In this document: positions 1-7,476 of the stretch, piece after piece
Layout: each line of letters opens with the position of its first letter
Numbering within the stretch: the stretch's first letter is position 1
Assembly: GCA_012103325.1 (NCBI GenBank)
Contig: WLWY01000019.1
Span: forward strand, 1 to 40,598
Source of the DNA: Alphaproteobacteria bacterium
GTDB lineage: Bacteria > Pseudomonadota > Alphaproteobacteria > UBA8366 > GCA-2717185
Direction: 5' to 3'
DNA: 40,598 nt
The notes under the pieces: generated by a model
The model's database searches: none
What the model was told of the DNA's origin: nothing
The model's input: the letters and a program-made list of their open reading frames with translations, nothing else
Position numbers and translations under genes: made by a program

Positions 1-48
1 AACGTAAGCGTCCGGCCTGACCGCTCTGCCGTGCAGAAGAAGTGAGGT

Positions 49-78
49 TTAGTGTCCACTTGTTTAGGTGGACACTAA
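49..78 (+). promoter_or_regulatory. Hairpin overlapping the tnpA start codon
   Basis: TTAGTGTCCAC (49-59) and its exact complement GTGGACACTAA (68-78) are separated by 8 nt. The GTG start codon of tnpA is the first triplet of the right arm. In mRNA the 11-bp stem would bury the start codon. Some other IS elements use such a structure to block translation of read-through transcripts from outside. The pairing is seen directly; the regulatory role is inferred. Confidence 0.55.
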
Positions 79-445
79 CGGGGATCAGGATGTGGCGAAG
101 CGGGGCAAGCGTCGGCGCTGGAGTGCAGACGAGAAGCGGATGATTTGCGCACAGACGCGGTTTGCGGGCGTTTCGGTTTCACAGGTTGCACGGCGCTACA
201 ATGTGAACGCCAATCAGGTTTTCAACTGGCTGAAAGATCCCCGGTTTGCGGGAAGTGACACGGTCGATGACGCCGCCTGTTTCCTGCCGGTTGAGATTGC
301 GCGTCACGTCGAGCACGAAGCCGAGCGCCCTGTTGGTGACGAAGGCAAGATCGAGGTCACGCTTGCCGGAGGTCATCGCTTGAGCATTAGCGGCCCTTAC
401 GATCCCGAAGCGCTCGTACGTCTGCTCCGGTGCTTGTCGGGATGA
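68..445 (+). CDS. tnpA: IS66 family accessory protein TnpA
   Basis: A 125-residue basic protein with an N-terminal helix-turn-helix region (KRRRWSADEKRMICAQT, then VSVSQVARRYNVNANQVFNW), typical of IS66 OrfA. It is presumed to bind the element's ends and is required with TnpB for transposition in studied IS66 elements. The start is GTG at 68; no in-frame ATG lies nearby, and this start gives the usual family length. Its stop overlaps the tnpB start as ATGA (442-445), so the two are translationally coupled. The start codon sits in a strong hairpin (49-78). Confidence 0.9.
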   Translation: MDTNGDQDVAKRGKRRRWSADEKRMICAQTRFAGVSVSQVARRYNVNANQVFNWLKDPRFAGSDTVDDAACFLPVEIARHVEHEAERPVGDEGKIEVTLAGGHRLSISGPYDPEALVRLLRCLSG

Positions 446-789
446 TCCCGGTTCCCACGAACACGAAGGTTTGGCTTGCGGCCGGCGTGACGGACATGCG
501 TAAGGGGTTCAATGGGCTGTCAGCGCAAACAGAGAAGGTTCTAAAGGCGGCGCCGTATTGCGGTCATCTGTTCGTCTTCCGGGGTCGCCGTGGCGATCTG
601 ATCAAGGTGATCTGGTGGGACGGGCAAGGGGCATGTCTGTTCTCGAAGCGTCTGGAGAAGGGACGGTTTGTCTGGCCGTCTGCGAAAGCGGGCAAGGTTG
701 CGCTGACCCCGGCTCAATTGGCGATGCTGCTGGAAGGGATTGATTGGCGCATACCACAACGAACGTGGCGTCCCCTGACGGCTGGGTAA
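442..789 (+). CDS. tnpB: IS66 family accessory protein TnpB
   Basis: A 115-residue protein with the IS66 Orf2 signature: VWLAAGVTDMRKGFNGL near the N terminus, then LFVFRGRRGDLIKVIWWDGQG and a C-terminal ending in GIDW. Its exact biochemical role is unknown; it is needed with TnpA and TnpC for IS66 transposition. The ATG at 442 overlaps the tnpA stop by four bases; a GTG at 430 is an alternative but would lie further inside tnpA. The gene is full length with no frameshift. Confidence 0.93.
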   Translation: MIPVPTNTKVWLAAGVTDMRKGFNGLSAQTEKVLKAAPYCGHLFVFRGRRGDLIKVIWWDGQGACLFSKRLEKGRFVWPSAKAGKVALTPAQLAMLLEGIDWRIPQRTWRPLTAG

Positions 790-861
790 AGTCGTTTCAC
801 AGCAAAGGGTTGTCAATTTCCGGGGATTCCCATGCGGGGTGGCGGCTGATAGATTGCCGGC

Positions 862-2373
862 ATGCTCGACGACGCTGAGAACCTCCCGAATGAACCTGCC
901 GCATTAAAAGGTCTGGTGGCATCGCTGGCGTCGGAAGTGAAGTCACAGGCGGTGTTGATCGAGAAGCTCCAACACCAATTGGCCGGGATGCGCCAGCATC
1001 GCTTCGGGTCGCGCTCGGAGGCTCTGGATCAACTGGCGTTGACGCTGGAAGACGAAGAGATTGCGGCGTCCGCGCAGGAGCCCGCGTCAGACGATGCAAA
1101 TGCAGATCAATCTGCAGCGCCAAAAGACAAGCCCAAACGTAAACCGCTGCCCGGTCATCTCCCACGCAACGAGACAACACTGTCGCCGGGCGATGCCTGT
1201 GGGGAATGCGGCGGTGCGCTCAAAACGCTTGGCGACGATGTCACCGAGGAACTGGAATATGTCCCCGGACGTTTTGTCGTGAACCGGATTGTTCGCCCGC
1301 GCATGGCCTGCACCTGCTGTGAGACGTTCCATCAGGCAGCCCTGCCGTCGCGGCCGATTGAGCACGGGCGGCCCGGTCCTGGCCTACTGGCCCATGTGCT
1401 GGTCAACAAGTACGCCGATCATTCGCCTTTGTACCGGCAAAGTCAGATATTCCAGCGCGAGGGGATCGATCTGGACCGCTCCACCCTGGCCGATTGGGTT
1501 GGCAAATCCACGGCTCTGTTGGAACCTTTGGCGGACGCCGTCGCGCGCCATGTTTTAAAGGGACAGGCCCTCTTCGCCGATGATACGCCGGTAAAAATGC
1601 TGACCCCAGGCTCCGGTAAAACCAGGACCGCGCGGCTTTGGGCCTATGTCCGCGATGAACGACCCTGGGCCGGAGAGGCGCATCCTGCCGCATGGTATCA
1701 GTTCTCGTCCGACAGGAAGGGCGTTCGCCCGCGCGAACATCTAGCGGACTTCACGGGCTTCATGCATGCCGATGGCTATGCGGGGTTCAATGACCTGTAC
1801 CGCACGGGCAAGGTGACGGAAGTGGCCTGCATGGCCCATATCCGACGCAAGTTCGTCGATATCCACAAAGCTCAGGGATCGGCGATTGCCGAGGAAGCCA
1901 TAAAACGTATCGCCACACTCTATGGCGTCGAGAAGGAGGTTCGGGGCCAATCGCCGGATCAACGGGTGAAGATCAGGCAGCGCCAATCAAAACCAATCTT
2001 CGACGACCTGGAATCATGGCTGCATGCCCAATTGACCCGGATATCCGGCAAATCACCCTTAGCCGGTGCTATTCGCTACGCCCTGACCCGCATGAAGAAG
2101 CTGCGACCATATCTAGATCACGGCTTTCTTGAACTCGACAACAATACCGCAGAGCGATCCATGCGGCCCATCGCCCTGGGGCGGAAGAATTATCTCTTCA
2201 TGGGGTCCGAGGCCGGCGGCAAATCAGCCGCCATCGCCTATACGCTGATCGAGACAGCAAAACTCAATGGCGTCGATCCGCAGGCCTGGCTAACCGACAC
2301 GCTAGCCTGTATCGCCGACCATAAAATCAATCGGATCGACGAACTGCTCCCCTGGCGTTACGCTCAAACCTGA
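862..2373 (+). CDS. tnpC: IS66 family transposase TnpC (DDE)
   Basis: The 503-residue catalytic transposase of the element. In order it shows an N-terminal leucine-rich helical segment (about residues 15-45), the GSRSE motif, a zinc-finger-like CxxC...CxCC cluster (C113, C116, C140, C142, C143), and a DDE catalytic core. Candidate catalytic residues are D240 or D241 (LFADDTP), D304 (MHADGYAGF) and E431 (DNNTAERSMRP). The standard C-terminal tail (AWLTDTLACI...INRIDELLPW) is present, so the protein is not truncated. It lies 72 bp after tnpB without overlap. The stop codon is inside a 10-bp palindrome (2357-2380). Confidence 0.95.
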   Translation: MLDDAENLPNEPAALKGLVASLASEVKSQAVLIEKLQHQLAGMRQHRFGSRSEALDQLALTLEDEEIAASAQEPASDDANADQSAAPKDKPKRKPLPGHLPRNETTLSPGDACGECGGALKTLGDDVTEELEYVPGRFVVNRIVRPRMACTCCETFHQAALPSRPIEHGRPGPGLLAHVLVNKYADHSPLYRQSQIFQREGIDLDRSTLADWVGKSTALLEPLADAVARHVLKGQALFADDTPVKMLTPGSGKTRTARLWAYVRDERPWAGEAHPAAWYQFSSDRKGVRPREHLADFTGFMHADGYAGFNDLYRTGKVTEVACMAHIRRKFVDIHKAQGSAIAEEAIKRIATLYGVEKEVRGQSPDQRVKIRQRQSKPIFDDLESWLHAQLTRISGKSPLAGAIRYALTRMKKLRPYLDHGFLELDNNTAERSMRPIALGRKNYLFMGSEAGGKSAAIAYTLIETAKLNGVDPQAWLTDTLACIADHKINRIDELLPWRYAQT

Positions 2374-2380
2374 GCGTAAC
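2357..2380 (+). terminator. Palindrome spanning the tnpC stop codon
   Basis: GTTACGCTCA (2357-2366), a 4-nt AACC loop, then the exact complement TGAGCGTAAC (2371-2380), with the TGA stop as the first three bases of the right arm. No T run follows, so intrinsic termination is uncertain. The stem may limit transcripts leaving the element or be a sub-terminal binding site for a transposition protein. Confidence 0.4.
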
Positions 2381-2481
2381 AGTCCAACGTCATCATAGGC
2401 AGGGCTGCTTTACCGGACGCTCACGTTGGTTGGGTTGGCGCCCAACAATCACGACCGTCAATCGTTACGCGCTCCCTCCCC

Positions 2482-3315
2482 TCACCCCATATCGGGGTTA
2501 TACACCTTGATCGGGCGGTATTCCTTGTACCCCGGGGCCTGGTCGGCCCACATGACCCCGCTCGCGCAGGCACCGTCCACCACAATGGCCTGGCCGCTTA
2601 TGAAGCTGGAGCGGTCGCTGGCCAGGTACAGGGCCATCTGGGCGATGTCGTCCGGCGTACCGGCTCTCGGGATCGGTTGGCGCTCGGCGTAATGGGTGGA
2701 GCGTTCGGCGACCAACGCATCCGGCTTGCCGACGGCGTTGGTCGTCAAAGGCGTCGGGATGTAGCCGGGGCAGATGCAGTTCACGCGGATGCTGGCCTCG
2801 GCATAGGGCATGGCGGCGGTCTTGGACATGTGGATGACCGCGGCCTTGGCGGCGGAATAGACCAGCGGCCCGCGCCCGGCAGTGACGCCCGCCATCGAGC
2901 CGGTGTTGATGATCGAGCCGCTGCCTTGCGCCCGCATCACGGGAATGGCGTGCTTCATGCCGAGAAAGACGCCCTTCACCAGCACGTCGAAAGTCATGTC
3001 GAAATCTTCGGCCGGGATTTCCTCGAACAGGCCGAGCGCGCCGCCGAAGCCGGCATTGTTGAACATGCAGTCGAGGCGGCCCCACTTCGCGACCGCAGCG
3101 TCGACCGTGGCCTTCACCTGGTCCTCCTGGCGCACTTCGCAGGAGACAAACATCGCCGCATCGCCGAGTTTCGCCGCCAACGCCTCGCCGCGTTCACGCT
3201 GCATGTCGGCGATGACAACCTTGGCGCCCTCTTCCACGAACAAGCGCACGGATGCTTCGCCGATGCCGCTCGCACCGCCGGTGATGACCGCGACCTTACC
3301 TTCCAATTCCGCCAT
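2482..3315 (-). CDS. SDR family NAD(P)-dependent oxidoreductase
   Basis: A 277-residue classical short-chain dehydrogenase. Visible motifs are the Rossmann glycine motif TGGASGIG (residues 12-19), D37 at the end of the second beta strand (favouring NAD over NADP), NNAG (86-89), catalytic S140, and the Y153-x3-K157 pair in YSAAK. It probably oxidises or reduces a small alcohol or ketone; the substrate cannot be read from the sequence. The start is set at 3315 because an AAGGAA ribosome-binding site lies just upstream; the frame stays open for 32 more codons without family similarity. It is transcribed toward the IS66 element, whose right end lies 58 bp beyond the stop. Confidence 0.92.
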   Translation of the reverse strand: MAELEGKVAVITGGASGIGEASVRLFVEEGAKVVIADMQRERGEALAAKLGDAAMFVSCEVRQEDQVKATVDAAVAKWGRLDCMFNNAGFGGALGLFEEIPAEDFDMTFDVLVKGVFLGMKHAIPVMRAQGSGSIINTGSMAGVTAGRGPLVYSAAKAAVIHMSKTAAMPYAEASIRVNCICPGYIPTPLTTNAVGKPDALVAERSTHYAERQPIPRAGTPDDIAQMALYLASDRSSFISGQAIVVDGACASGVMWADQAPGYKEYRPIKVYNPDMG

Positions 3316-3517
3316 AGCTGATTTCCTTGTTAATTTTGTCTGATGCGTTCGATCCGAACTTCCGATATCCGTGGATCGGTCTATAGCGTCTGAAATCGAT
3401 CCGCCTCGCATCAGCCACCATATGAACGAGCGCGCCCGGTTGGAAGGCTACGGGCGTGTATTTTTGCGCCTTCGAACGCGCCGGCACTGGCTTCGCACCA
3501 TGCCCAGAATCGCAACA

Positions 3518-3637
3518 CTAGGACGCGGACTCATAAACCCGAAGCCATAGGCGAATTGCCGCGAGCTTGACGAAGGCGAGGAAGTTGTCAGCGTGCTTCT
3601 CATATCGCGTTGCAAAGCGCCGGCAGTGTTTGATCCG
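3518..3637 (-). pseudogene. Remnant of an IS5-family transposase C-terminus
   Basis: Read on the minus strand, 39 codons before a TAG stop encode RIKHCRRFATRYEKHADNFL followed by AFVKLAAIRLWLRVYESAS. This is the typical C-terminal tail of IS5/IS427-group transposases (RR.ATRY.K.A.NFLA....ASIR.WLR.YES). A TAA lies directly upstream in frame and nothing further upstream resembles the catalytic domain, so only the 3' end survives. It sits between the SDR promoter region and the GFA-type gene and marks an old insertion. The frame is too short to be a gene in its own right. Confidence 0.75.
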
Positions 3638-3759
3638 TTAACCCGATCGACCGAATAGAGCCCAAACTGTTAGCTGCTGCGAGTTGCACGAATGTCCGCG
3701 CTGAATAGTTAGGATGGGTTCAATCCAGCCCTCCCACGCGGGAGCTTCTCTGAAATGCG

Positions 3760-4212
3760 CTAGCGCTTCGAATAGTCCACCATCAAAGCCCCAAGCTCCT
3801 CCATATTTTCCGGGAACCGAGCAAAACTGCGCACTGCTGGAACGCTCGACCATGAAAGCTTTTCTTCCGTCATCAGTTCGATGAAGGGCTCAAACCACGT
3901 TAGGTCATCAAGCACAGACGCGCGCAAATTCACTCGGGTGTCTGCGCCTTTGATACGTGTGAATATGAAATTCAAGCACTTAGCGCAAAAGTTGTGCTCT
4001 CGCTGTTCAGTCCGCAAGCCCCCAGTCACTAGTTCGCCGGTTACCGAGAAGCCCTCGACTGGAAACATCGCCGTCAAAGAGTAAGCGCTCGCGCAGAGCT
4101 TCTGGCAATCGTTGCAGTGACACGCGAGCGTCAGAAGCGGTTGTTCGGTCACGCGGACGTGCACCGATCCGCAAAGGCATGAGCCGTCCAAAGGGAGTTG
4201 AGGAGCGTTCAT
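3760..4212 (-). CDS. GFA (CENP-V/Gfa) domain zinc-binding protein
   Basis: A 150-residue small protein of the glutathione-dependent formaldehyde-activating (GFA/Mss4-like) fold. The zinc ligands are visible in order: C12xC14 (SCLCGSV), C31xC33xxC36 (CHCNDCQK), and C76xxC79 (FCAKC). Members bind structural and exchangeable zinc; some have been linked to S-(hydroxymethyl)glutathione formation, but most are uncharacterised, so a formaldehyde role is not assured. The ATG at 4212 follows an AGGA sequence. It is a single gene, with an IS remnant downstream and the oxygenase gene pointing the other way upstream. Confidence 0.85.
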   Translation of the reverse strand: MNAPQLPLDGSCLCGSVHVRVTEQPLLTLACHCNDCQKLCASAYSLTAMFPVEGFSVTGELVTGGLRTEQREHNFCAKCLNFIFTRIKGADTRVNLRASVLDDLTWFEPFIELMTEEKLSWSSVPAVRSFARFPENMEELGALMVDYSKR

Positions 4213-4607
4213 TGTAAAATTCCTGCTGAGGTGGCTTGCTACGTCTAGCAGACATTCGAACCGCTGTCCTAGATGACCGCTCCGTCCCGCATTGCCGACC
4301 TACGCGGTCGATTGATCAGCCTCGGAGGGTTTGCCGAAAGCGGTCATCCGCTCCCAATCGTTTATGAGTACACGCCCTAGTGAATCATAAGCGGCGAGGT
4401 CTGGGTTTACCCCTGGAATTGGCAGGGAATATAAGCGTCCCCAGGGCTCGTGAGAGACCAGGAGCCGGACAAGCAAAAACAGTACTCGCGGTTTGGTAGC
4501 GCTTGTACTGCCGGTCAAGTATGATGAACGATCACGCTTCGTCTGGCGGCTCGCTGGCTGAAGAACTGTTAAATTGTGGCTGTCTGAACGAAAGAAAAAG
4601 ACTGAGC
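4213..4607. other. Intergenic spacer between divergent genes
   Basis: This 395-bp stretch separates the GFA-type gene (minus) from the oxygenase gene (plus) and must hold both promoters. I see no convincing sigma-70 pair, strong palindrome or RNA gene. A minus-strand open frame (4300-4518) runs through it but has only a TTG start, no ribosome-binding site, and stays open upstream into the oxygenase gene, so it is not called. Confidence 0.4.
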
Positions 4608-5429
4608 ATGGCCTACCAACTTAAAGATTTGGTCAATCTGGAGCGTTACCCGATTGACGATTTGGAGGGGGCAGGCGCGGCACTGCTACAGTCTTGTCAG
4701 GACTCGTTGGCTGACGGTGCGATGTGCCATTTGTCAGACTTCGTTAAACCCGAGGCTCTCGCGGTCATACAAGCCGAGACCAACGCGCGGCGCGATCGAA
4801 CGTACTGGATGGAGGTCGAGCGGCGCGCCTATTCCTGGCGCAATCCTGATGACTACCCACAAGGCCATCCCGTTACGCTGACCACGCCTAATTCGATCGG
4901 CACGATCACGCAAGACTGCTTTCCGAAGCAAGGCGCCTTCGTATCGATCTTTGAACAACCTGCTCTAACCGAGTTCGTGCGCCGTTGTTTGAGCCTGGAT
5001 TCCCTGCATCCCGTCGCTTGCCCTTACTTAGCGGCCAACGTCAAAGTGATGAGCGAGGGTTGCCGGCATGCGTGGCACTTCGACCAGAATGACGGTGCGG
5101 TGACACTCATGATTCAGTCGGCAGCGGCGGGCGGACATTTTGAGTACGTGCCGTACCTGCGTGCTGAAGACGATGAAAACTATGCTGAAGTTGGCCGGTT
5201 GTTGTCGGGCGAAGAACGACCTATGCAACGTGCCGACTTAGCAGATGGGAGTTTTTGCTTATTCAAAGGTCGTCGCTCGATCCATCGCGTTTCCCAAGTG
5301 ACGCAAGGCTCGCCGGACCGTTTATTAGCAGTGTTTAGCTATCACCATATTCCGGGGCATCAGTACAAAGAATCGACCGTCCGTTCGGTACTTGGGCGAT
5401 TACCGGAGACCTATCCCAATCCAGCTTAA
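4608..5429 (+). CDS. HalD/BesD-like Fe(II)/2-oxoglutarate oxygenase
   Basis: A 273-residue protein with the double-stranded beta-helix iron motif H157-x-D159 (AWHFDQND) and the distal H226 (GRRSIHRVSQV), followed by R238 in RLLAVFSY as the likely 2-oxoglutarate contact. The flanking blocks GGHFEYVPYLR, ENY, FCLFKGR and FSYHHIPG resemble the HalD/BesD group, which includes amino-acid halogenases. Halogenases replace the carboxylate of HxD with Gly or Ala; here Asp is present, so hydroxylation is more likely. Start 4608 puts the conserved DLVNLERYPI block near the N terminus; in-frame ATGs at 4521 and 4524 are alternatives, and no start has a strong ribosome-binding site. The gene stands alone in an AT-richer patch, suggesting transfer. 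Confidence 0.72.
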   Translation: MAYQLKDLVNLERYPIDDLEGAGAALLQSCQDSLADGAMCHLSDFVKPEALAVIQAETNARRDRTYWMEVERRAYSWRNPDDYPQGHPVTLTTPNSIGTITQDCFPKQGAFVSIFEQPALTEFVRRCLSLDSLHPVACPYLAANVKVMSEGCRHAWHFDQNDGAVTLMIQSAAAGGHFEYVPYLRAEDDENYAEVGRLLSGEERPMQRADLADGSFCLFKGRRSIHRVSQVTQGSPDRLLAVFSYHHIPGHQYKESTVRSVLGRLPETYPNPA

Positions 5430-5463
5430 AGGCAGGAGCTGTATCACACTTCAAAGCTTGGGT

Positions 5464-5486
5464 AAAAAGGGGTCAGAGCCCTTTTT
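5464..5486 (+). terminator. Bidirectional-type hairpin after the oxygenase gene
   Basis: AAAAAGGG (5464-5471) and CCCTTTTT (5479-5486) pair around a short loop. A run of T follows the stem on either strand, as in a bidirectional intrinsic terminator, 35 bp after the oxygenase stop. Similar AAAGGGGTCAGA-type palindromes are also known as dispersed repeats in proteobacteria, so this may be a repeat copy. Confidence 0.5.
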
Positions 5487-5662
5487 GCTATAGATTTTCT
5501 TGAGCGGCGGCGCGCGCGATGGCGGGCGGCGGATCCAGCGGGCGGACGCCTGGCCTTGTCCCATCCCGCCTATCCCGATGGACGCTCTCCACCCGTGTTG
5601 TTGTTTAATCGACTGCGATCTTTTAGAGTCGGCCTATCAGTTCGAAATGCGCCCGCCCGGCC

Positions 5663-5686
5663 CCCGCCGCGGCGGGTTTTCTTTTT
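5663..5686 (+). terminator. Intrinsic terminator just upstream of the terminase-like gene
   Basis: The palindrome CCCGCCGCGGCGGG (5663-5676) is followed directly by TTTTCTTTTT (5677-5686), a textbook rho-independent terminator. It ends 14 bp before the ATG at 5701, so transcription from upstream would stop before the gene. The gene would then need read-through, antitermination, or a promoter squeezed into the remaining bases. Confidence 0.7.
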
Positions 5687-5700
5687 CAGGGGAGGCGCTT

Positions 5701-6288
5701 ATGGCATCCGGACGACGGGGCCCCGACGGGTTGACGGATTTGGAGCGGGACATCTGCCATGCCGTCGACAAGGGTCTGACCAATCTGGCGGCGTACCGGC
5801 TCGTCCGGCCGGACTCGAAGTCGGCGAACATCACGGCGGAGCACTATATCTGGCGCGTGCGCCAGCGGCCGCAATGCGCCGCCTACCTGAAGGAGCTGAA
5901 GGCGAAATCCCTGGCACGCCATCTGAACGCCAAGGACCAGATTATCGAGGAGCTGGCGTCCGTTGCCTTCGCCGACATCTGGGACCTCGTGGCCGCCGGA
6001 CCGGACGGGATGACGGTCAAGCCGCTCGAAGACCTGCCACAGGCGCAGCGCCGCGCGGTCTCCGGCATGTCGATCAGCCGCACCTACTATGGCGGCACGA
6101 TCCGCCTGAAAATGCACGACAAGATACGGGCGCTCGACAAGCTGTGCCGGCTGTTCGGCCTTTACGACCAGGCGGACCGGGCGGACAAGGACGCGCCCGC
6201 GTTGGGCGACGTCGAGCGCGCGCAGCGGCTCGCCGCGATCCTGCGGCTGGCGGACGGCACGGGGACGGCGAACGGGGACGTGGGATGA
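5701..6288 (+). CDS. Phage terminase small subunit-like protein (orphan)
   Basis: A 195-residue protein resembling terminase small subunits, the DNA-recognition part of phage packaging motors. It has an N-terminal helix-turn-helix-like region (LTDLERDICHAVDKGL, then the AAYRLV segment), the repeat-blocking segment YIWRVRQRPQCAAYL, and the central block IIEELASVAFADIWDLV. It ends with a domain carrying KMHDKIRALDKLCRLFGLY, a layout common in TerS proteins. The ATG at 5701 follows a GGGGAGG ribosome-binding site. No large terminase, portal or capsid gene follows; the next gene is a metabolic chromosomal gene. It is therefore a phage remnant or a domesticated DNA-binding protein. Confidence 0.65.
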   Translation: MASGRRGPDGLTDLERDICHAVDKGLTNLAAYRLVRPDSKSANITAEHYIWRVRQRPQCAAYLKELKAKSLARHLNAKDQIIEELASVAFADIWDLVAAGPDGMTVKPLEDLPQAQRRAVSGMSISRTYYGGTIRLKMHDKIRALDKLCRLFGLYDQADRADKDAPALGDVERAQRLAAILRLADGTGTANGDVG

Positions 6289-6396
6289 GGCGGTTCCCTT
6301 GGCGGTGATACGGTAGTACGATTTTGTGCGTAATCCGGCAAACGTCACTGTGCCGGGACATTTGGCGACCCTTACGACTATCGAAAGGATGCGATC

Positions 6397-7239
6397 ATGA
6401 CCGATGTCGCACGCGCCTTTGAAACCGAGACGACCCCCTATCGTTCGCCGAAGGAGATCGCGATTGCCGGCGCCCGTGCGGCGCGGGCGGAAATTCGGGC
6501 CGGGCGGCACCGGGACGTGACCTCCGGCATGGCGCCGGCGATCGTACAAGCCAACCTCGCCATTCTGCCGGCCGAATACGCGAGCGATTTCCTGCGCTTT
6601 TGCCAACTCAACCCGAAGCCCTGTCCGCTGATCGGCATGACCGAGCCCGGCGACCCGATGCTGCCGATGTTGGGCGAGGATATCGACCTGCGTACCGATC
6701 TGCCCGCCTACCGGGTGTTCAAGGACGGTGTCGAGACCGACGACGTGACCGAAATCGGCGACTATTGGCGCGACGATCTGGTGGGCTTCGCGATGGGCTG
6801 TTCACTGTCCTTCGAGGCGGCGCTAATGGATGCCGGCCTGCCGCTGCGGCGTTATGAATACGGCATGAAGGTCTGCGCCTACCGCACGGCGATCGAAACC
6901 GCGCCCGCCGGCCCGTTCCACGGTGGCATGGTGGTGTCGATGCGTTCCTTCACGCCGCAAGACGCGATCCGCGCGATCCAGATCACGTCGCGGTTTCCGG
7001 ACGTGCATGGCGCGCCGGTGCATTTCGGCGATCCAGAGGCAATCGGCATCGAGGATGTCCTGAAACCGGAATATGGCGGCTGGGCCACCATCCCCGAGGG
7101 CGACGTACCGGTCTTTTGGGCCTGCGGTATCACGCCGCAAGTCGCCGTCGAATACGCCAAGCCGTCCTTCTGCATCACTCATAAGCCGGGCCACATGCTG
7201 ATCACCGACCGGCTGAATGCGGAATTGGCGGCGCTGTAG
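6397..7239 (+). CDS. DUF1445 / D-glutamate cyclase-like putative hydro-lyase
   Basis: A 280-residue protein of the DUF1445 family, annotated as putative hydro-lyase and related to the domain of vertebrate D-glutamate cyclase. Family motifs are GCSLSFEAALMDAGLPLR (about residues 134-151), the YRTAI...GPFHGGMVVSMR block, and the C-terminal FCITHKPGHMLITD. Length is normal for the family. The ATG at 6397 follows GAAAGGA. The bacterial substrate is usually unknown; these genes often sit near transport or amino- and hydroxy-acid genes. It appears to be a single transcription unit here. Confidence 0.88.
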   Translation: MTDVARAFETETTPYRSPKEIAIAGARAARAEIRAGRHRDVTSGMAPAIVQANLAILPAEYASDFLRFCQLNPKPCPLIGMTEPGDPMLPMLGEDIDLRTDLPAYRVFKDGVETDDVTEIGDYWRDDLVGFAMGCSLSFEAALMDAGLPLRRYEYGMKVCAYRTAIETAPAGPFHGGMVVSMRSFTPQDAIRAIQITSRFPDVHGAPVHFGDPEAIGIEDVLKPEYGGWATIPEGDVPVFWACGITPQVAVEYAKPSFCITHKPGHMLITDRLNAELAAL

Positions 7240-7312
7240 ATCGACCGGGCGCCCTCGGCCCGATCGGGGAAGGCTGCCGACAGTTGGGGAAACCCGCTAC
7301 GGTGCGAATTTT

Positions 7313-7362
7313 GGTGACAATGCACTTTACTTTCTGCACCCCAAGTTAAGTGCACTGTCACC
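7313..7362. repeat. Intergenic 50-bp palindrome (GGTGACA type)
   Basis: GGTGACAATGCACTT (7313-7327) and AAGTGCACTGTCACC (7348-7362) are complementary at 14 of 15 positions around a 20-nt loop. It lies between the ends of the convergent DUF1445 and HEPN/Toprim genes. It could act as a terminator or be a REP- or MITE-like repeat. The first nine bases, GGTGACAAT, recur at 8919-8927 on the other side of the HEPN/Toprim gene. Confidence 0.6.
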
Positions 7363-7476
7363 GAATTCTCTACGAAAATTAGTAAGCCGCGCCGTCACTT
7401 CTTCCCGGGCGGCGAAGTGAATGCGGCAATGCAAGACGCGACCTTATTCGTTCAAAGGCTCGAGTTGTAGGACACG

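Larger units (their letters stand above)
4..2424 (+). mobile_element. Complete IS66-family insertion sequence
   Basis: Three genes in the canonical IS66 order (tnpA, tnpB, tnpC) lie between terminal inverted repeats. The left end (4-30) starts GTAAGCGTCCGG and the right end (2398-2424), read on the other strand, starts GTGAGCGTCCGG; both repeats finish CTGCC, with 19 of 27 positions matching. All three frames are open and the transposase keeps its DDE residues, so the copy looks intact and possibly active. IS66 elements normally make an 8-bp target duplication. Only three bases lie to the left of the element, so this cannot be tested here. Those three bases (AAC) also match the right flank when it is read inward, so the exact boundary may be slightly further out. 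Confidence 0.93.

Noticed and set aside
1..3. Target-site duplication of the IS66 element
   Set aside because: Only three bases precede the left end, so an 8-bp duplication cannot be assessed; the bases seen do not match the last three of the right-flank octamer.
4300..4518. 72-codon minus-strand frame with protein-like composition
   Set aside because: Its only start is TTG without a ribosome-binding site, the frame stays open upstream into the oxygenase gene, and I recognise no family. It could be a gene fragment but is not supportable.
5686..6606. 306-codon minus-strand frame and overlapping plus-strand frame at 5556-6308
   Set aside because: Both are shadows of the terminase-like and DUF1445 genes, with Arg/Pro/Gly-rich composition and no motifs.
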